From: Arctic95D-9 sp035967665
GTDB lineage: Bacteria > Verrucomicrobiota > Verrucomicrobiia > Verrucomicrobiales > DEV007
Length of the DNA: 64,000 bases
NCBI GenBank assembly: GCA_035967665.1
Contig: JAYWLB010000044.1
Location: 62,001-126,000, forward strand
Reading direction: 5' to 3'
Shown in pieces: positions 26,144 to 35,344 of the stretch. Numbering within the stretch: the first letter of the stretch is position 1; each line of letters opens with the position of its first letter. The notes beneath the pieces were generated by a model, which saw only the letters and a list, made by a program, of their open reading frames with translations, was not told the DNA's origin and did not search any database. The translations under genes were made by a program, and so were the position numbers.

Positions 26144-26316
26144 GTCGGATAGGCTTTGAAGCAACTATCGTGCGGTAGCAACTCGCTTCGAGTGGACGAT
26201 CAGTTCGCTAAGACTCTTTTTCTTTTTCCTGATCTTACTCTTAATCCCTGTTGCTTGAGCTTTCTGAGCTCTGGAAGAGGGAAAAAGATAAAGTTAAAGA
26301 TAAGGATAAAGAGTTC

Positions 26317-26706
26317 TCAGTAAACGTGGAGATTGGAAACGCGGAAGCTTCCATTGGCGTCTTCCTGAAAGTAGACTTTGGCGAGCCCTCCTCTGTAATA
26401 GAGGATCATCTTGTCGTCGTAGTAGGGAATGTTGCCGCCGTGCGGCATGTTCCAATTCAGCTTACTGACCGCTTCGGGAGTGGCATACTGCAACGCCATG
26501 CCCCGGTCCAGACGAATGAAGGCGGTGAGAAATCTCAATGCAGCGTCGTGCTTGGTGAGTTTCTCCTGCGGGGCGGGGGCCGTGGTAGTGGCTGAGCCGG
26601 AGTTCAGCGAAGATGCTGTTGTGCTACTCGTCTCAACGCAGGCGGTCATCGGGAGCGCCATCACCATTGCGAGAAAGAGGGGACTCGTGATGATTTGGAT
26701 TCTCAT
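26317..26706 (-). CDS. Small lipoprotein of unknown function
   Basis: The start at 26706 is chosen because it gives a lipoprotein signal (MRIQIITSPLFLAMVMALP then MTAC lipobox). A GTG at 26751 overlapping the glycosyltransferase stop is the alternative. The mature part has a Ser/Thr/Ala-rich linker, then a small domain of about 80 residues (KLTKHDAALRFLTAFIRLD to the C-terminus) ending in beta strands. Family not recognised. It follows the GT2 gene on the same strand and is probably co-transcribed with the GT39/GT2 pair. Confidence 0.7.
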   Translation of the reverse strand: MRIQIITSPLFLAMVMALPMTACVETSSTTASSLNSGSATTTAPAPQEKLTKHDAALRFLTAFIRLDRGMALQYATPEAVSKLNWNMPHGGNIPYYDDKMILYYRGGLAKVYFQEDANGSFRVSNLHVY

Positions 26707-26747
26707 GGGATGATTCTGGAGAAATGAATGAGTCGGCGAAAGCGAAA

Positions 26748-27530
26748 TCACCTGGAAGCTTCGTCCCTTTTGCCGCCTGATTCAAGCGGGGGAATGATGA
26801 CGCCCCTCTTCAGGAGCCAGCAGACGCCAATGAGATCGTAGACGCCGCGGATGGCACGGTCGAGATTGGTGTATTTCGATGTCCCGGCCTTCCGCTCGCG
26901 GTGATTCACGTCGATTTCCGCAATTTGGAGACCGGCATGAGTAAAGATGCCCGCGAGGTAACGGTGCAGCCCGTTGAAAGGGACGAGAAGATCGACGTAG
27001 TCGCGGTGGATCACCTTCAGGGAGCAACCGGTGTCGCTGATGCCGTCGTGAATGAACCAGCGACGAATCCGGTTGGCGATTTTGGAGGCGGTGCGTTTGC
27101 TCCAGGTGTCTTTTCGTTTGGCTCGTCTTCCCACGGCAACATCGCAGCCTTCTCCTCGAACGAGTTCGACCAGTTTACCAATGTCAGCAGGGTCATTTTG
27201 TCCGTCACCATCGAGCATCACGAGAATGTCGCCGGAAGCGAATTTGAGGCCCGCGTAGAGAGCTCCGCTTTGACCGCGGTTTTGGGTGAGCCGAACCGGG
27301 GTGACACCTTCGACGCTGCAGAGAATGTCCCAGGTGCTATCGGTGCTGCCGTCGTCCACTGCCACAATCTCAGCGTCAGGTTGGCAAGCCACGATTTCTT
27401 TGAGAACAAACTCTGCGCACTCCTCCTCGTTGTAGAAGGGAACGACGACGCTCACGGTGTCGAAAGTCGGAGCGGAGGTTCTGAGGCCCTTTGTTTGTTC
27501 AAAAGGAGAAGTGTAGCCGGGGGATTTCAT
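26748..27530 (-). CDS. GT2-family glycosyltransferase (polyprenyl-phosphate sugar synthase-like)
   Basis: Inverting GT-A glycosyltransferase resembling DPM1/ArnC. Nucleotide-binding start VSVVVPFYNEEE, VAVDDGSTDST, then NRGQSGALYAGLKFASGD, the metal-binding LDGDGQNDP, and the acceptor-side TGCSLKVIHR. No C-terminal membrane helices are visible, so it probably acts at the inner membrane surface, loading a sugar onto a polyprenyl phosphate. It lies 15 nt downstream of a GT39 transferase that would use such a donor outside, forming a two-step module. Sugar unknown. Confidence 0.88.
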   Translation of the reverse strand: MKSPGYTSPFEQTKGLRTSAPTFDTVSVVVPFYNEEECAEFVLKEIVACQPDAEIVAVDDGSTDSTWDILCSVEGVTPVRLTQNRGQSGALYAGLKFASGDILVMLDGDGQNDPADIGKLVELVRGEGCDVAVGRRAKRKDTWSKRTASKIANRIRRWFIHDGISDTGCSLKVIHRDYVDLLVPFNGLHRYLAGIFTHAGLQIAEIDVNHRERKAGTSKYTNLDRAIRGVYDLIGVCWLLKRGVIIPPLESGGKRDEASR

Positions 27531-27545
27531 AACAATCGGAAATGG

Positions 27546-29108
27546 TTATTTACTGCCGTTTTCGGGCCAGGATTTTAAATTATCGCCCCGGAATACGGTG
27601 TAGGTCCTTTCGGTAGCATAGCCGAAGGGCACCGTGAATTCTTCAAGCTTTTTCACTGAGGTGAAAGCCTTCGCGACTTTGGCGGGGAGTTCAGCGGTGG
27701 CTCCCCAATGCACAATCAGTCCGCTTTTGCCTGCGAAGCCGTCGTCTTCGGGATTGGGCCAGAGATCATACTGTGACAAAATTTTGTCCTGTCCGTGCCA
27801 TCCGTAGACCCGCGGTTGATCGGGGAGGCCGAAGGCGAGATGACTGATGAGATCGCGGTGTCCGATCGCGGCAAGGAAGAGAGCGTCGGCATGAGGCTGC
27901 TCACGGCGGATCATCTCGACTTTGTCGGCGACGAGATCATGGCTCATGAGGCGGCGCTCCGGATCTGCCTTATGGCCCGGTTTTCCAATGGCCTTGAAGA
28001 ACATCGGCCCGGCGTAAAAGTAGAGAACGAGAAATAAGCCTACCGAAACGGTAACGGGTAGAAGCCTTCGCCAGGAAATAAGGGGAAACTTGAAGAGGGT
28101 AACACGACCCGTGTACCAGCCTGCGGTCAGGGAAATCGCTGTCATATAGAAGACGGCGGGCCAGTTGGGCTGCAACTCCTGGCGCATCGCGAGAATCAGA
28201 AGACCGGCGAGTGGAATAGCGCTGAAGGTGAGGCAGAAGCGAATCGGGGCAGCCACTTTGCGGATAATGAACAAGCCGGGAATGCAGAGGCTGTAGACGA
28301 GAAACGCGGTTACGGGGGACAGCACTCCAAACTGGCTTCCGAAGAACGCAAAAAAGTCTCCAATACGCGTCATCAGCATCGAGCCGTCGCTTTCCTCCAC
28401 TTCAAAATGATGACCCGTGTGTTGGAAGGTGATCCAGTCGTTTTGAGCGTTCCAGATCAGAGGCGGCGCGAGGAATAGATACGAACCGAGGAGGGTGAGC
28501 AGCAATGCGGGGCGCTTCAGGTGATGCCGTGTATCCCCGTTCAGGGCGAGGTAGACCACAGTAAGAACCGGGAAGATCATCATCATCTGTTTACTGAGAT
28601 GACCTATTCCAAGAGCAAAAAGGAGAACGATCAGGGTGCCCGTTCCACCTTTTCCGGAAAGATTGCGCCACAGCATCCAGAGAGCGGTGGTCCAGGTGAA
28701 GACGAGGGGGGCATCTATCGTGAGAAAAAAACTGAGAACGGAATTGGCGGGAGCTATGAGGCCGAGGATGACCGCGATCCAACCGGTTTTGGGATCAAAA
28801 AGAGACGCCGTCAGAAAATACAGGAGCAGCACCGAGGTCGTTCCAAGAACCGCTGCGGTGGCGCGAATACCGAAGAGGGAACCTTGGCCAATCCAGTCAA
28901 CGAAAGCGTAGAGCCAGGCAATAAAAGGCGGCTTTGAATAGTAGCCGTAGTCGAGCTGGCGGCCCCAGTCCCAGTAGTAGGCCTCGTCACCGGCCGGGTT
29001 GACCGGAACAAACCACGCGTAGATCAATCTCGCCACGAGAACGGCGGAAACCAGCCAGATCGAGCGGCTGAGAAAAGGGGACTGAGAAAGTGAGGAAGAC
29101 ATTGACAC
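27546..29108 (-). CDS. GT39/ArnT-like integral membrane glycosyltransferase
   Basis: Polytopic GT-C enzyme using a polyprenyl-phosphate sugar donor at the outer face of the inner membrane. The catalytic acidic motif PAGDEAYYWDWGRQ lies in the first external loop (about 38-51), followed by YYSKPPFIAWLYAF. About ten hydrophobic segments run to residue 380, then a soluble C-terminal domain (about 390-520). Likely target is lipid A, another lipid or protein; ArnT-type annotation fits the fold but not necessarily the aminoarabinose substrate. First gene of a GT39-GT2-lipoprotein unit. Confidence 0.85.
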   Translation of the reverse strand: MSMSSSLSQSPFLSRSIWLVSAVLVARLIYAWFVPVNPAGDEAYYWDWGRQLDYGYYSKPPFIAWLYAFVDWIGQGSLFGIRATAAVLGTTSVLLLYFLTASLFDPKTGWIAVILGLIAPANSVLSFFLTIDAPLVFTWTTALWMLWRNLSGKGGTGTLIVLLFALGIGHLSKQMMMIFPVLTVVYLALNGDTRHHLKRPALLLTLLGSYLFLAPPLIWNAQNDWITFQHTGHHFEVEESDGSMLMTRIGDFFAFFGSQFGVLSPVTAFLVYSLCIPGLFIIRKVAAPIRFCLTFSAIPLAGLLILAMRQELQPNWPAVFYMTAISLTAGWYTGRVTLFKFPLISWRRLLPVTVSVGLFLVLYFYAGPMFFKAIGKPGHKADPERRLMSHDLVADKVEMIRREQPHADALFLAAIGHRDLISHLAFGLPDQPRVYGWHGQDKILSQYDLWPNPEDDGFAGKSGLIVHWGATAELPAKVAKAFTSVKKLEEFTVPFGYATERTYTVFRGDNLKSWPENGSK

Positions 29109-29175
29109 CGGGCGTCCAATGCTGCCTCAAGATGAAGCATTTTCCAGTAAAAACCGGCAGGAAGAGCCGGATCAA

Positions 29176-30249
29176 TCAGCGGATCTGCTTAATGATCTTC
29201 TCGGCGGCTGAAACGCTGCTGCCTTCGACGTCTTCCCAGGAGGAATAAGTCTTCACTCCGTTTACGATTTTAGGAGGGTCTTTCTTTCCGTCTCCCTGTG
29301 TCGTCACAATGCGACTGTTGAGGCTCTGGCCGTCATCGTTGACGATTTCACCGTCGGCGATAATGGTTTCCGCGCCGGTGAAATCCAGTTCCTTTTTGGG
29401 AGGGCGAATCTTCGTCACCGGAGCTAAAATGGTTCCGGCGATGGTTTTCTTCTCCTTCTCCGGTTCTGTCTCGGCGCGGGGCATCGAAGGAACTTCAAAG
29501 ATATTGTCGTCGGAACCGGCAGTCGCTGTTTCTGTCGGAGTATTTGCCACTACTTCGGTGGCTGTGGCCGGTGCGGTCGCTGAGACCGGCGCAGCAGGTT
29601 CGACGAACGGCATATCGGCTTTCGGTTCAGATTTTTTCCGGCTGAAAAACGAGAAAAACCCGCCGCCCTTTGACTCTTTGTCGTCAGTTTGGAACTCGGG
29701 GGTATCCTCTGTTCTGTCGGCGACAAAGTCTTCTTCCTGCTCAGCCATGGCAACGGAAGCCGGCGCTGGAGCCGCTTGAGGCGCTGGCGCTGGCGCTGGC
29801 GCCGGAGCTGGTTTCGAAACAGTCGGATCGGCAGTCGTTGAAAAATAAGGAGTGGATGGGGGCACCGGCGTCACGATGGGAGCATCGGATTCTTCCGCTT
29901 TGTCTTTCTTTCCGAATCCGAAGAAAGATGATTTCTTTTCCGCTGTGTCGACTTTTCGACCTTCTTCAATGACGTAGGACACTGGAGCAACAGGTGCCGG
30001 GGAGCCTCCGCGGAAGATGCCGTCGTGATCTTCGGAGGACTGGGAAGGAGGCGCGGGAGCGTTCGTTGCCGGAGCCGTGCTCGTCTGAGAAACGGGTTGA
30101 GTCGTTATTTCCGTTGGGAAAAGGCCGGATGAAAGCTGCTCCTCGTCGCGGTTGAAGCCAAAAAAACCGCTGCTCTTCTTCACTTGAGCGTCAGAGACGC
30201 AAGTGGAAGCCAGAGCAATGATTAACGCAGTTGGGAGTGTTTTCCTCAT
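29176..30249 (-). CDS. Secreted Pro/Ala-rich protein with three FFGF-type repeats
   Basis: Not assigned to a family. The start at 30249 gives a signal peptide (MRKTLPTALIIALASTCVSD). The mature chain is low-complexity, with an Ala-Pro dipeptide tract at about 150-160 (mature numbering approximate). Three related segments recur: SSGFFGFNRDEEQ, KSSFFGFGKKDKAEE and GGFFSFFSRKKSEPK, each aromatic then charged. A compact C-terminal region (from about TKIRPPKKELDF) is less repetitive. It might tether an envelope complex through the aromatic-basic motifs; that is inference. Tandem with the large haem protein upstream, 78 nt apart. Confidence 0.65.
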   Translation of the reverse strand: MRKTLPTALIIALASTCVSDAQVKKSSGFFGFNRDEEQLSSGLFPTEITTQPVSQTSTAPATNAPAPPSQSSEDHDGIFRGGSPAPVAPVSYVIEEGRKVDTAEKKSSFFGFGKKDKAEESDAPIVTPVPPSTPYFSTTADPTVSKPAPAPAPAPAPQAAPAPASVAMAEQEEDFVADRTEDTPEFQTDDKESKGGGFFSFFSRKKSEPKADMPFVEPAAPVSATAPATATEVVANTPTETATAGSDDNIFEVPSMPRAETEPEKEKKTIAGTILAPVTKIRPPKKELDFTGAETIIADGEIVNDDGQSLNSRIVTTQGDGKKDPPKIVNGVKTYSSWEDVEGSSVSAAEKIIKQIR

Positions 30250-30327
30250 CACAATTAACAGTATAGGGTAGAACAGGGCCTCTTTCAAGAAACGCCCGTC
30301 TAATACCTAAACGGATGAGACAGGACT

Positions 30328-33300
30328 TTAATGACCTTTTTTTCCTCCTTTTTCCTGCAAAGACGCCAAATAGGCGATGAGATCACGAACTTCTGACTTC
30401 TTCATGATCAAACCCATAGGGGGCATCGCGGAGACGGGCGGCTGCCTCGTTGCAATCTCTGAGAGTGCTATTTTCTTTTCGACCTGTTGAGTGGGATTGT
30501 CCGGGTCAGGTATATTGAGTGTCAGGGTAGTGTCGTCTTCAGAGAGATAGGTTCCTCCGATGGTTTCGCCGCTTTTGAGCGTCATCATCGTTAAGCCGTA
30601 GCCGGGAACAACCACAGAGCTGGGTGCGACAAGTGACTCGAGGAGGTATTCGCGTGTTTGGCGGGTGCCGATGCCGGTGAGCTCCGGACCGGCGACGCCA
30701 CCATCGCCGTTCACTTTGTGGCATTTTGCGCACTGGCCGGCGGCATGAGTCATGAAAATCTCTTTGCCCCGATTGACATCGCCCCCGTGGAGAGTCGGCT
30801 CAAAGGCCGCGAGTGGATCGGCGGGATCGAGTGCTGCGTTGTAGGCCGCGAGAGCACTTTTGACCGTCTCGTCGTTCTGGAGGGCGGCATTTTCAATGAG
30901 GTCGAGTAGAGCGCCTTTTTTCTCATTGGAAATCTTTGAGAGGCGCTCCGCGAAGAGAGCGGCGACATCCGGGTTCTGGACCGGTCCGAGAAGGCGATAG
31001 CCCTGCTGTCTCGTTTTAACGTCGTCGGATTCAGCCATGGCGAGTGCATTGGAAAGTCCGAGTTCCGGATTTGCCGCGAGCAGTTCAGATACGACTGCTC
31101 CTTTGAATTCGGCATTGCCGGACTTGAGCAGCTCAGGCCAAAGGGGATCGAGAGAAGCGATGTCCTGACGTGCAAGGCCGTTGAGCGATGCGACGCGCGA
31201 ATCGAGTTCGGCTTTCTCGTCTCTGACCTGGGCAATCAGCAATTCGATAGGTGCCGCGACGCCATACTCGAGTGCAATTTTGGTGGCGAGTCCGACGAGA
31301 TTGCCTTCGGCGGTGTCAAAAACGGAGGGGAGCGCTTTTTGGACCGCCTCGCTGATGTCGGGGCGTGAGGCGGGATCCAGAGGGCGGTAGCTTCCGTCGG
31401 TCGAGTCAACCGGCCTGGGGTTTTTCCATTCGGAAAGTGCGAGGAGGGCCTGTTCACGAAGCGTGGCGGGGAGCTTGGGCTGAGCCGCGTAGTTGATCAG
31501 CCGGGTTGCCGATTCGGGGCTACCGTCGCGGAAGTTTGCGTTGATCAGTCGGGTTTGAATGATGATGTCGCGATGGTCTTGAGGCCAGCGGGCGGACTCG
31601 TCACCAGCGGCGAAGGGGGCGATTTCTCTGGCGAGATCCGGAATTGCGGTAATCAGATTCAAGTCGTTGATCGCCCGGATCGCTTCATAGGCGATGCTCT
31701 TGTCTTCGTCTCTCAGAAAGTACTTTACGCGGGGGTCTCTCAGTTTTCTCAGGAAAAGGAGTGTTCCCATGCGGATGCCTGCGGACTCGTTTTGAAATTC
31801 TTTGAGGATTTTCTCCCGCTCGTTGAGATACCACATTCCCTGAACGGCGGAATGACGGAGGAATCGGTCTTTGTTGTCGTTCGCAGCGAGGATCTCAAAT
31901 AATTTGGGAAGGGCGGGAACGTTGCCGCATTTTCCTACGCCGATGGCGGCAAAGGATCTCACCCGGTCGGAGGCATCCGCGAGGAGTGGTTCGAGGAGCA
32001 CACCCATTTCCGTATTTCGTGAGTCTGAAAGGACCTTTACGGTCTGGGTGCGAACCTCAGCGTCTTCGTCGGTGAGGTGTTTTGCGATCGAGGTGAGAAG
32101 GGTCTCATCCTTTCTTGCGAGCTGCCCCAGCCCCCAAATCGAGTGAAGGCGCTTGAGTTGGTTTTCGCCCGGTTGTGCAGAGGTCAGGAGCGCTTCTTTC
32201 GAGTCGCGTTTGACGAGTTCGAACTGTGCCTTTTGGCGTACTCTCATGTCGGGATGGCCGAGTGCATCGACGAGTTCGGCTTCGACGAATGAAGTGAAGT
32301 CCTTGAGAAGGATTTCATGGGTTTGCTTCACTGCGGGGGAGTTGAGCTTTTCAGGGGAAGCGAGAGTGTAGATGTTCCCGAGATCCTGTTTCACCCAGCC
32401 GTTGTTGTTGAAGCAACTCAGATACATGCGGCCGTCGGGGCCAAACTCGACGTCGGTGTTCCCAAGGCCTTCCATGAAGACTTCTTTGTGATCCAATTTG
32501 AAACCAGCTCCGCTTTCCTTAACGCTGAAGGCTTCAAGATCACCCTTGGCTCCGCCGAAGTTACAAATCCAGAAATGTTCCGCGTAGCGATCCGGCATAG
32601 CGGTAACTCCGTAGTTGTAAACGAGCCCGCTCGGACCCCATGAGACGATATCGATAGGGGGAAGAGCGTAGGCGGGGCGGCCATCCTGTTGTGTTTCCCA
32701 GATCGTTTCGGTCATCCACGGGTTCATTGGAATCGACTTGTGACCGGGGTGTTCGTAGGTGGGGGTGCGCAGTTCGAGCTGGTTGCGGAAATTGAGAAGA
32801 ACCTGGTGGCCGTGGTTCCAGCCTGAGTCACCGCCTTCGAGAATGTAGACGAGTCGACCTTTGTCCCATTGGTCGGCGTCGTTGTCGCAAGTAAAAAGGT
32901 TTCCATACTGATCAAAGGCCAGTTCCTGCGGATTGCGGAGTCCGGTGTAGATTTCTTCGAGGTTTGACCCGTCAGGATCGCAGCGAAATACGCCTCCGCG
33001 GTAGGGTTCGTGATAGTGTCTGCCCTCCTTTGTTGTGAATGAATAGCCCCTGTCTCCGATGGACCAGTAGAGTTTGCCGTCCGGTCCCCAGACGAGACCG
33101 TGCATGTCGTGTCCGGAAATGCTCATCCGCACGCCGAAGCCATCCTGAATCGATTCGCGCTTCTCAGCTTTGCCGTCATTGTCGGCATCAGTGAGTCTCC
33201 ATAGGTGGGGGATATTGGTGTAGTAAATGTCGTTTTCGAATCCGGCGATGAGTCCGATTCCGGGGCCGTCCAATACATCATTGAATCCGGTTGCCCAAAC

Positions 33301-33774
33301 GGATGAGCTGTCGGCTCGACCGTTCCTGTCCGAGTCCTTGAGAAGAACGATCTGGTCGGTGTATTCGGTGTAGAAGGAAAGGGGGCGGGTCACCTGGTCG
33401 CGTTCGTACATTTCGTAGCGGTCGCGGCTTGTTTCGTTGTTGATGTCGTCGAGGAGGATTTGCTGCTCGTTCCGAATGTCCTGAACGCCGGCTCTCCAGC
33501 GGTGAATTTCTGCGACGAAAAGATCGCCGTTCCTGTCGAAGCAAATCGCGCTCGGATTCTGAATTTGGCTGGAGTCGGCGAAGAGGGAGGCTTCGATGTC
33601 TTCGGGCAGAGTGAAGCTGCTGATACGGACCACTGCCTCTTTGTCGTAGTCGGCAGAGCTGAGAAATTCGGTCGGCTTCTCAAGCGTCTTTCCGGTGTCT
33701 TCTTTTTCCTGCGCGTATCCCGACGAAAGCGGCAAGATTAAAAACTGGATGAGGAGTAATGATCGGAGTTTCAT
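30328..33774 (-). CDS. PVC-type haem-binding CxxCH dehydrogenase-like protein
   Basis: Large periplasmic protein of the family characteristic of planctomycetes and verrucomicrobia. The start at 33774 is chosen for its signal peptide (MKLRSLLLIQFLILPLS, cleavage near YAQ). Domains in order: membrane-bound dehydrogenase-type beta-propeller (about 30-470, with NPSAICFDRNGDLFVAE and LRNPQELAFDQYGNLFTCD), HEAT-like helical repeats (about 490-1020), and a C-terminal cytochrome c module with CAKCH and the downstream SLVAPSSVVVPGYGLTM motif. Expected role is oxidation of a carbohydrate or alcohol with electrons passed to haem c; the substrate is unknown. Confidence 0.9.
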   Translation of the reverse strand: MKLRSLLLIQFLILPLSSGYAQEKEDTGKTLEKPTEFLSSADYDKEAVVRISSFTLPEDIEASLFADSSQIQNPSAICFDRNGDLFVAEIHRWRAGVQDIRNEQQILLDDINNETSRDRYEMYERDQVTRPLSFYTEYTDQIVLLKDSDRNGRADSSSVWATGFNDVLDGPGIGLIAGFENDIYYTNIPHLWRLTDADNDGKAEKRESIQDGFGVRMSISGHDMHGLVWGPDGKLYWSIGDRGYSFTTKEGRHYHEPYRGGVFRCDPDGSNLEEIYTGLRNPQELAFDQYGNLFTCDNDADQWDKGRLVYILEGGDSGWNHGHQVLLNFRNQLELRTPTYEHPGHKSIPMNPWMTETIWETQQDGRPAYALPPIDIVSWGPSGLVYNYGVTAMPDRYAEHFWICNFGGAKGDLEAFSVKESGAGFKLDHKEVFMEGLGNTDVEFGPDGRMYLSCFNNNGWVKQDLGNIYTLASPEKLNSPAVKQTHEILLKDFTSFVEAELVDALGHPDMRVRQKAQFELVKRDSKEALLTSAQPGENQLKRLHSIWGLGQLARKDETLLTSIAKHLTDEDAEVRTQTVKVLSDSRNTEMGVLLEPLLADASDRVRSFAAIGVGKCGNVPALPKLFEILAANDNKDRFLRHSAVQGMWYLNEREKILKEFQNESAGIRMGTLLFLRKLRDPRVKYFLRDEDKSIAYEAIRAINDLNLITAIPDLAREIAPFAAGDESARWPQDHRDIIIQTRLINANFRDGSPESATRLINYAAQPKLPATLREQALLALSEWKNPRPVDSTDGSYRPLDPASRPDISEAVQKALPSVFDTAEGNLVGLATKIALEYGVAAPIELLIAQVRDEKAELDSRVASLNGLARQDIASLDPLWPELLKSGNAEFKGAVVSELLAANPELGLSNALAMAESDDVKTRQQGYRLLGPVQNPDVAALFAERLSKISNEKKGALLDLIENAALQNDETVKSALAAYNAALDPADPLAAFEPTLHGGDVNRGKEIFMTHAAGQCAKCHKVNGDGGVAGPELTGIGTRQTREYLLESLVAPSSVVVPGYGLTMMTLKSGETIGGTYLSEDDTTLTLNIPDPDNPTQQVEKKIALSEIATRQPPVSAMPPMGLIMKKSEVRDLIAYLASLQEKGGKKGH

Positions 33775-33900
33775 AGTGAGAAAGGCAGCAATCCGGTTTC
33801 GCACCGGGGCAGCGGTTGCAATGGTCGCAGGAATCGAATCAAGTTCCACGGAAAAAGTGGACGAGGACACGCCATTAATCGAGCCGGAGCGGTGAACGGA

Positions 33901-34899
33901 TCACCTCGTGGCAGCCTCCACCTTTCGGGACGTTCGAGTGGGCCCGGGACCGGGGCGGAAGAGGATTTCGACCCGCCGGGGTTTCTCGGCGACAACGCCT
34001 TCTTTAAAGACCTGACTCTCACCGAAGGAGACGATGGAGATACGGTGATTCTCGATTCCCTGTTCGATCAGGAAATCCCGCGTCATTTCGCATCGGGCGA
34101 GAGCGAGGGCTGCATTGTATTCGGGCTCTCCAATGGTGTCTGTGTGACCTCGCAACTGCACGTCGAGTTCACTTCGCTCTTTCAGAATCTTGATCGTTTT
34201 GGACAGCGTCTCCTTGTTGGCATCGTTCAGGTAGGTTGAGCCGAACGAAAAGTCGATGAGGTCTTTTTCGGGGAGTTTGATGGCCTTTTCAGGAGGTCTT
34301 TCAGCCGGCTTCCCGGCTTTCGCCGCGGCGATCTCTTCTTGAGCTTTTTCCTCCAGTTGCCGGGTCAGCTTTTTTGACTCCGCGGTCGCATCTTCCGCTC
34401 GTCGCGTGGCGATTGCGAGGGTTCTCAGCGATTCGTCGAGGGCTTCCCTGCTGCTTTTCTCGACGGCTGCGAGTTCCTTTTTTGACTCGTTCAGTTGAGC
34501 CGCCAGCGATTCGAACTGTTCCGCTCTCGCCTTTTCCGCTACGACAATGGATTGCAGGGTGATCGCATCTTCTTCGCTGAGCTTTTCAAGTGCTTCGTTG
34601 ATGAGGATGGCTGCTTCCTCTGATTCTCCGCCTTGCAGCTTTGATAGGATTGCAAGGATCTCGGAAGGAGGTGTTTCGTCAGGCTTCTTCTCAGGTGTTT
34701 GCTCCACCTCTTCATCAGGCCCCGCCTGATCGGGTTCGACCGGGGCGGCTTCGGGTTGCCCGCTCAACACGAAGGTCGCTTTTTCATCTTCGGCCGCATC
34801 CCTGTCTTCGCGATTTGCCCATTGACGCGGAACTGTTACCGCCAACCCGAGCAGGGCCAGCAGGATCAGGAGCAGGGCAATATTTGCAAAGACCTTCAT
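33901..34899 (-). CDS. OmpA-like domain protein with membrane anchor and coiled coil
   Basis: N-terminal hydrophobic helix (about 5-24: NIALLLILLALLGLAVTV) anchors it in the inner membrane. An acidic, proline-rich linker (about 45-85) and a long coiled coil (about 110-200) precede a C-terminal OmpA/MotB peptidoglycan-binding domain (about 205-320) with LRGHTDTIGEPEYNAALALA and RCEMTRDFLIEQGI. It probably spans from inner membrane to cell wall. It is a stand-alone gene with a divergent neighbour; no MotA-type partner is adjacent. Confidence 0.85.
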   Translation of the reverse strand: MKVFANIALLLILLALLGLAVTVPRQWANREDRDAAEDEKATFVLSGQPEAAPVEPDQAGPDEEVEQTPEKKPDETPPSEILAILSKLQGGESEEAAILINEALEKLSEEDAITLQSIVVAEKARAEQFESLAAQLNESKKELAAVEKSSREALDESLRTLAIATRRAEDATAESKKLTRQLEEKAQEEIAAAKAGKPAERPPEKAIKLPEKDLIDFSFGSTYLNDANKETLSKTIKILKERSELDVQLRGHTDTIGEPEYNAALALARCEMTRDFLIEQGIENHRISIVSFGESQVFKEGVVAEKPRRVEILFRPGPGPTRTSRKVEAATR

Positions 34900-35015
34900 G
34901 ATGATTAGTTAATCAAACTTGATGAAAATTCTCAAATTTATGTTTGTTATGTCAGGGGCAATCTTGTAACTCTTAAAATTCATTAGAGCGTTTTGATGAT
35001 GCTAAGGCAAGTTCC

Positions 35016-35339
35016 ATGGCGGCAAAAATATTATCACTATTGGAGATCAGCAATGAGCGGGTCCATTGCGTCGACGGGGACGACTCCGAGGAGATCAGGA
35101 ACCAGTTCGCCCGTGAAGCGGAAGGCCTGCAATTGATCTGTAAAGAGCTCGGGAGGTCCCTTGGAACGCCCCGGCTGAACGGATGCGCCGTGAGCAGTGA
35201 TGACGGAGGTCTTTCTTTTCGATTTATGAAAGCTTCATCCCGTGAGATCGATGCGCGCGGAATTTTCGTCTCTGGTGAGTCTTACTCGGCTTCCAGTTTG
35301 ATGCAGGCAAGTCTTGCCGGCGAACCCTCTGAGAGTTGA
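35016..35339 (+). CDS. Small cytosolic protein, possibly Roadblock/LC7-like
   Basis: 107 aa, no signal or membrane segment. The helix (EEIRNQFAREAEGLQLICKE) followed by beta-strand-like stretches (NGCAVSSDDGGLSFRFMKA) is compatible with a Roadblock/LC7 fold, but similarity is weak. It overlaps or abuts the next gene and heads a three-gene unit ending in an ammonium transporter, so it may take part in regulating that transporter. No experimental precedent known to me. Confidence 0.55.
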   Translation: MAAKILSLLEISNERVHCVDGDDSEEIRNQFAREAEGLQLICKELGRSLGTPRLNGCAVSSDDGGLSFRFMKASSREIDARGIFVSGESYSASSLMQASLAGEPSES

Positions 35340-35344
35340 CGGCG

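Noticed and set aside
26901..27578. 225-codon plus-strand frame opposite the GT2 gene
   Set aside because: No motif, antisense to a well-conserved glycosyltransferase.
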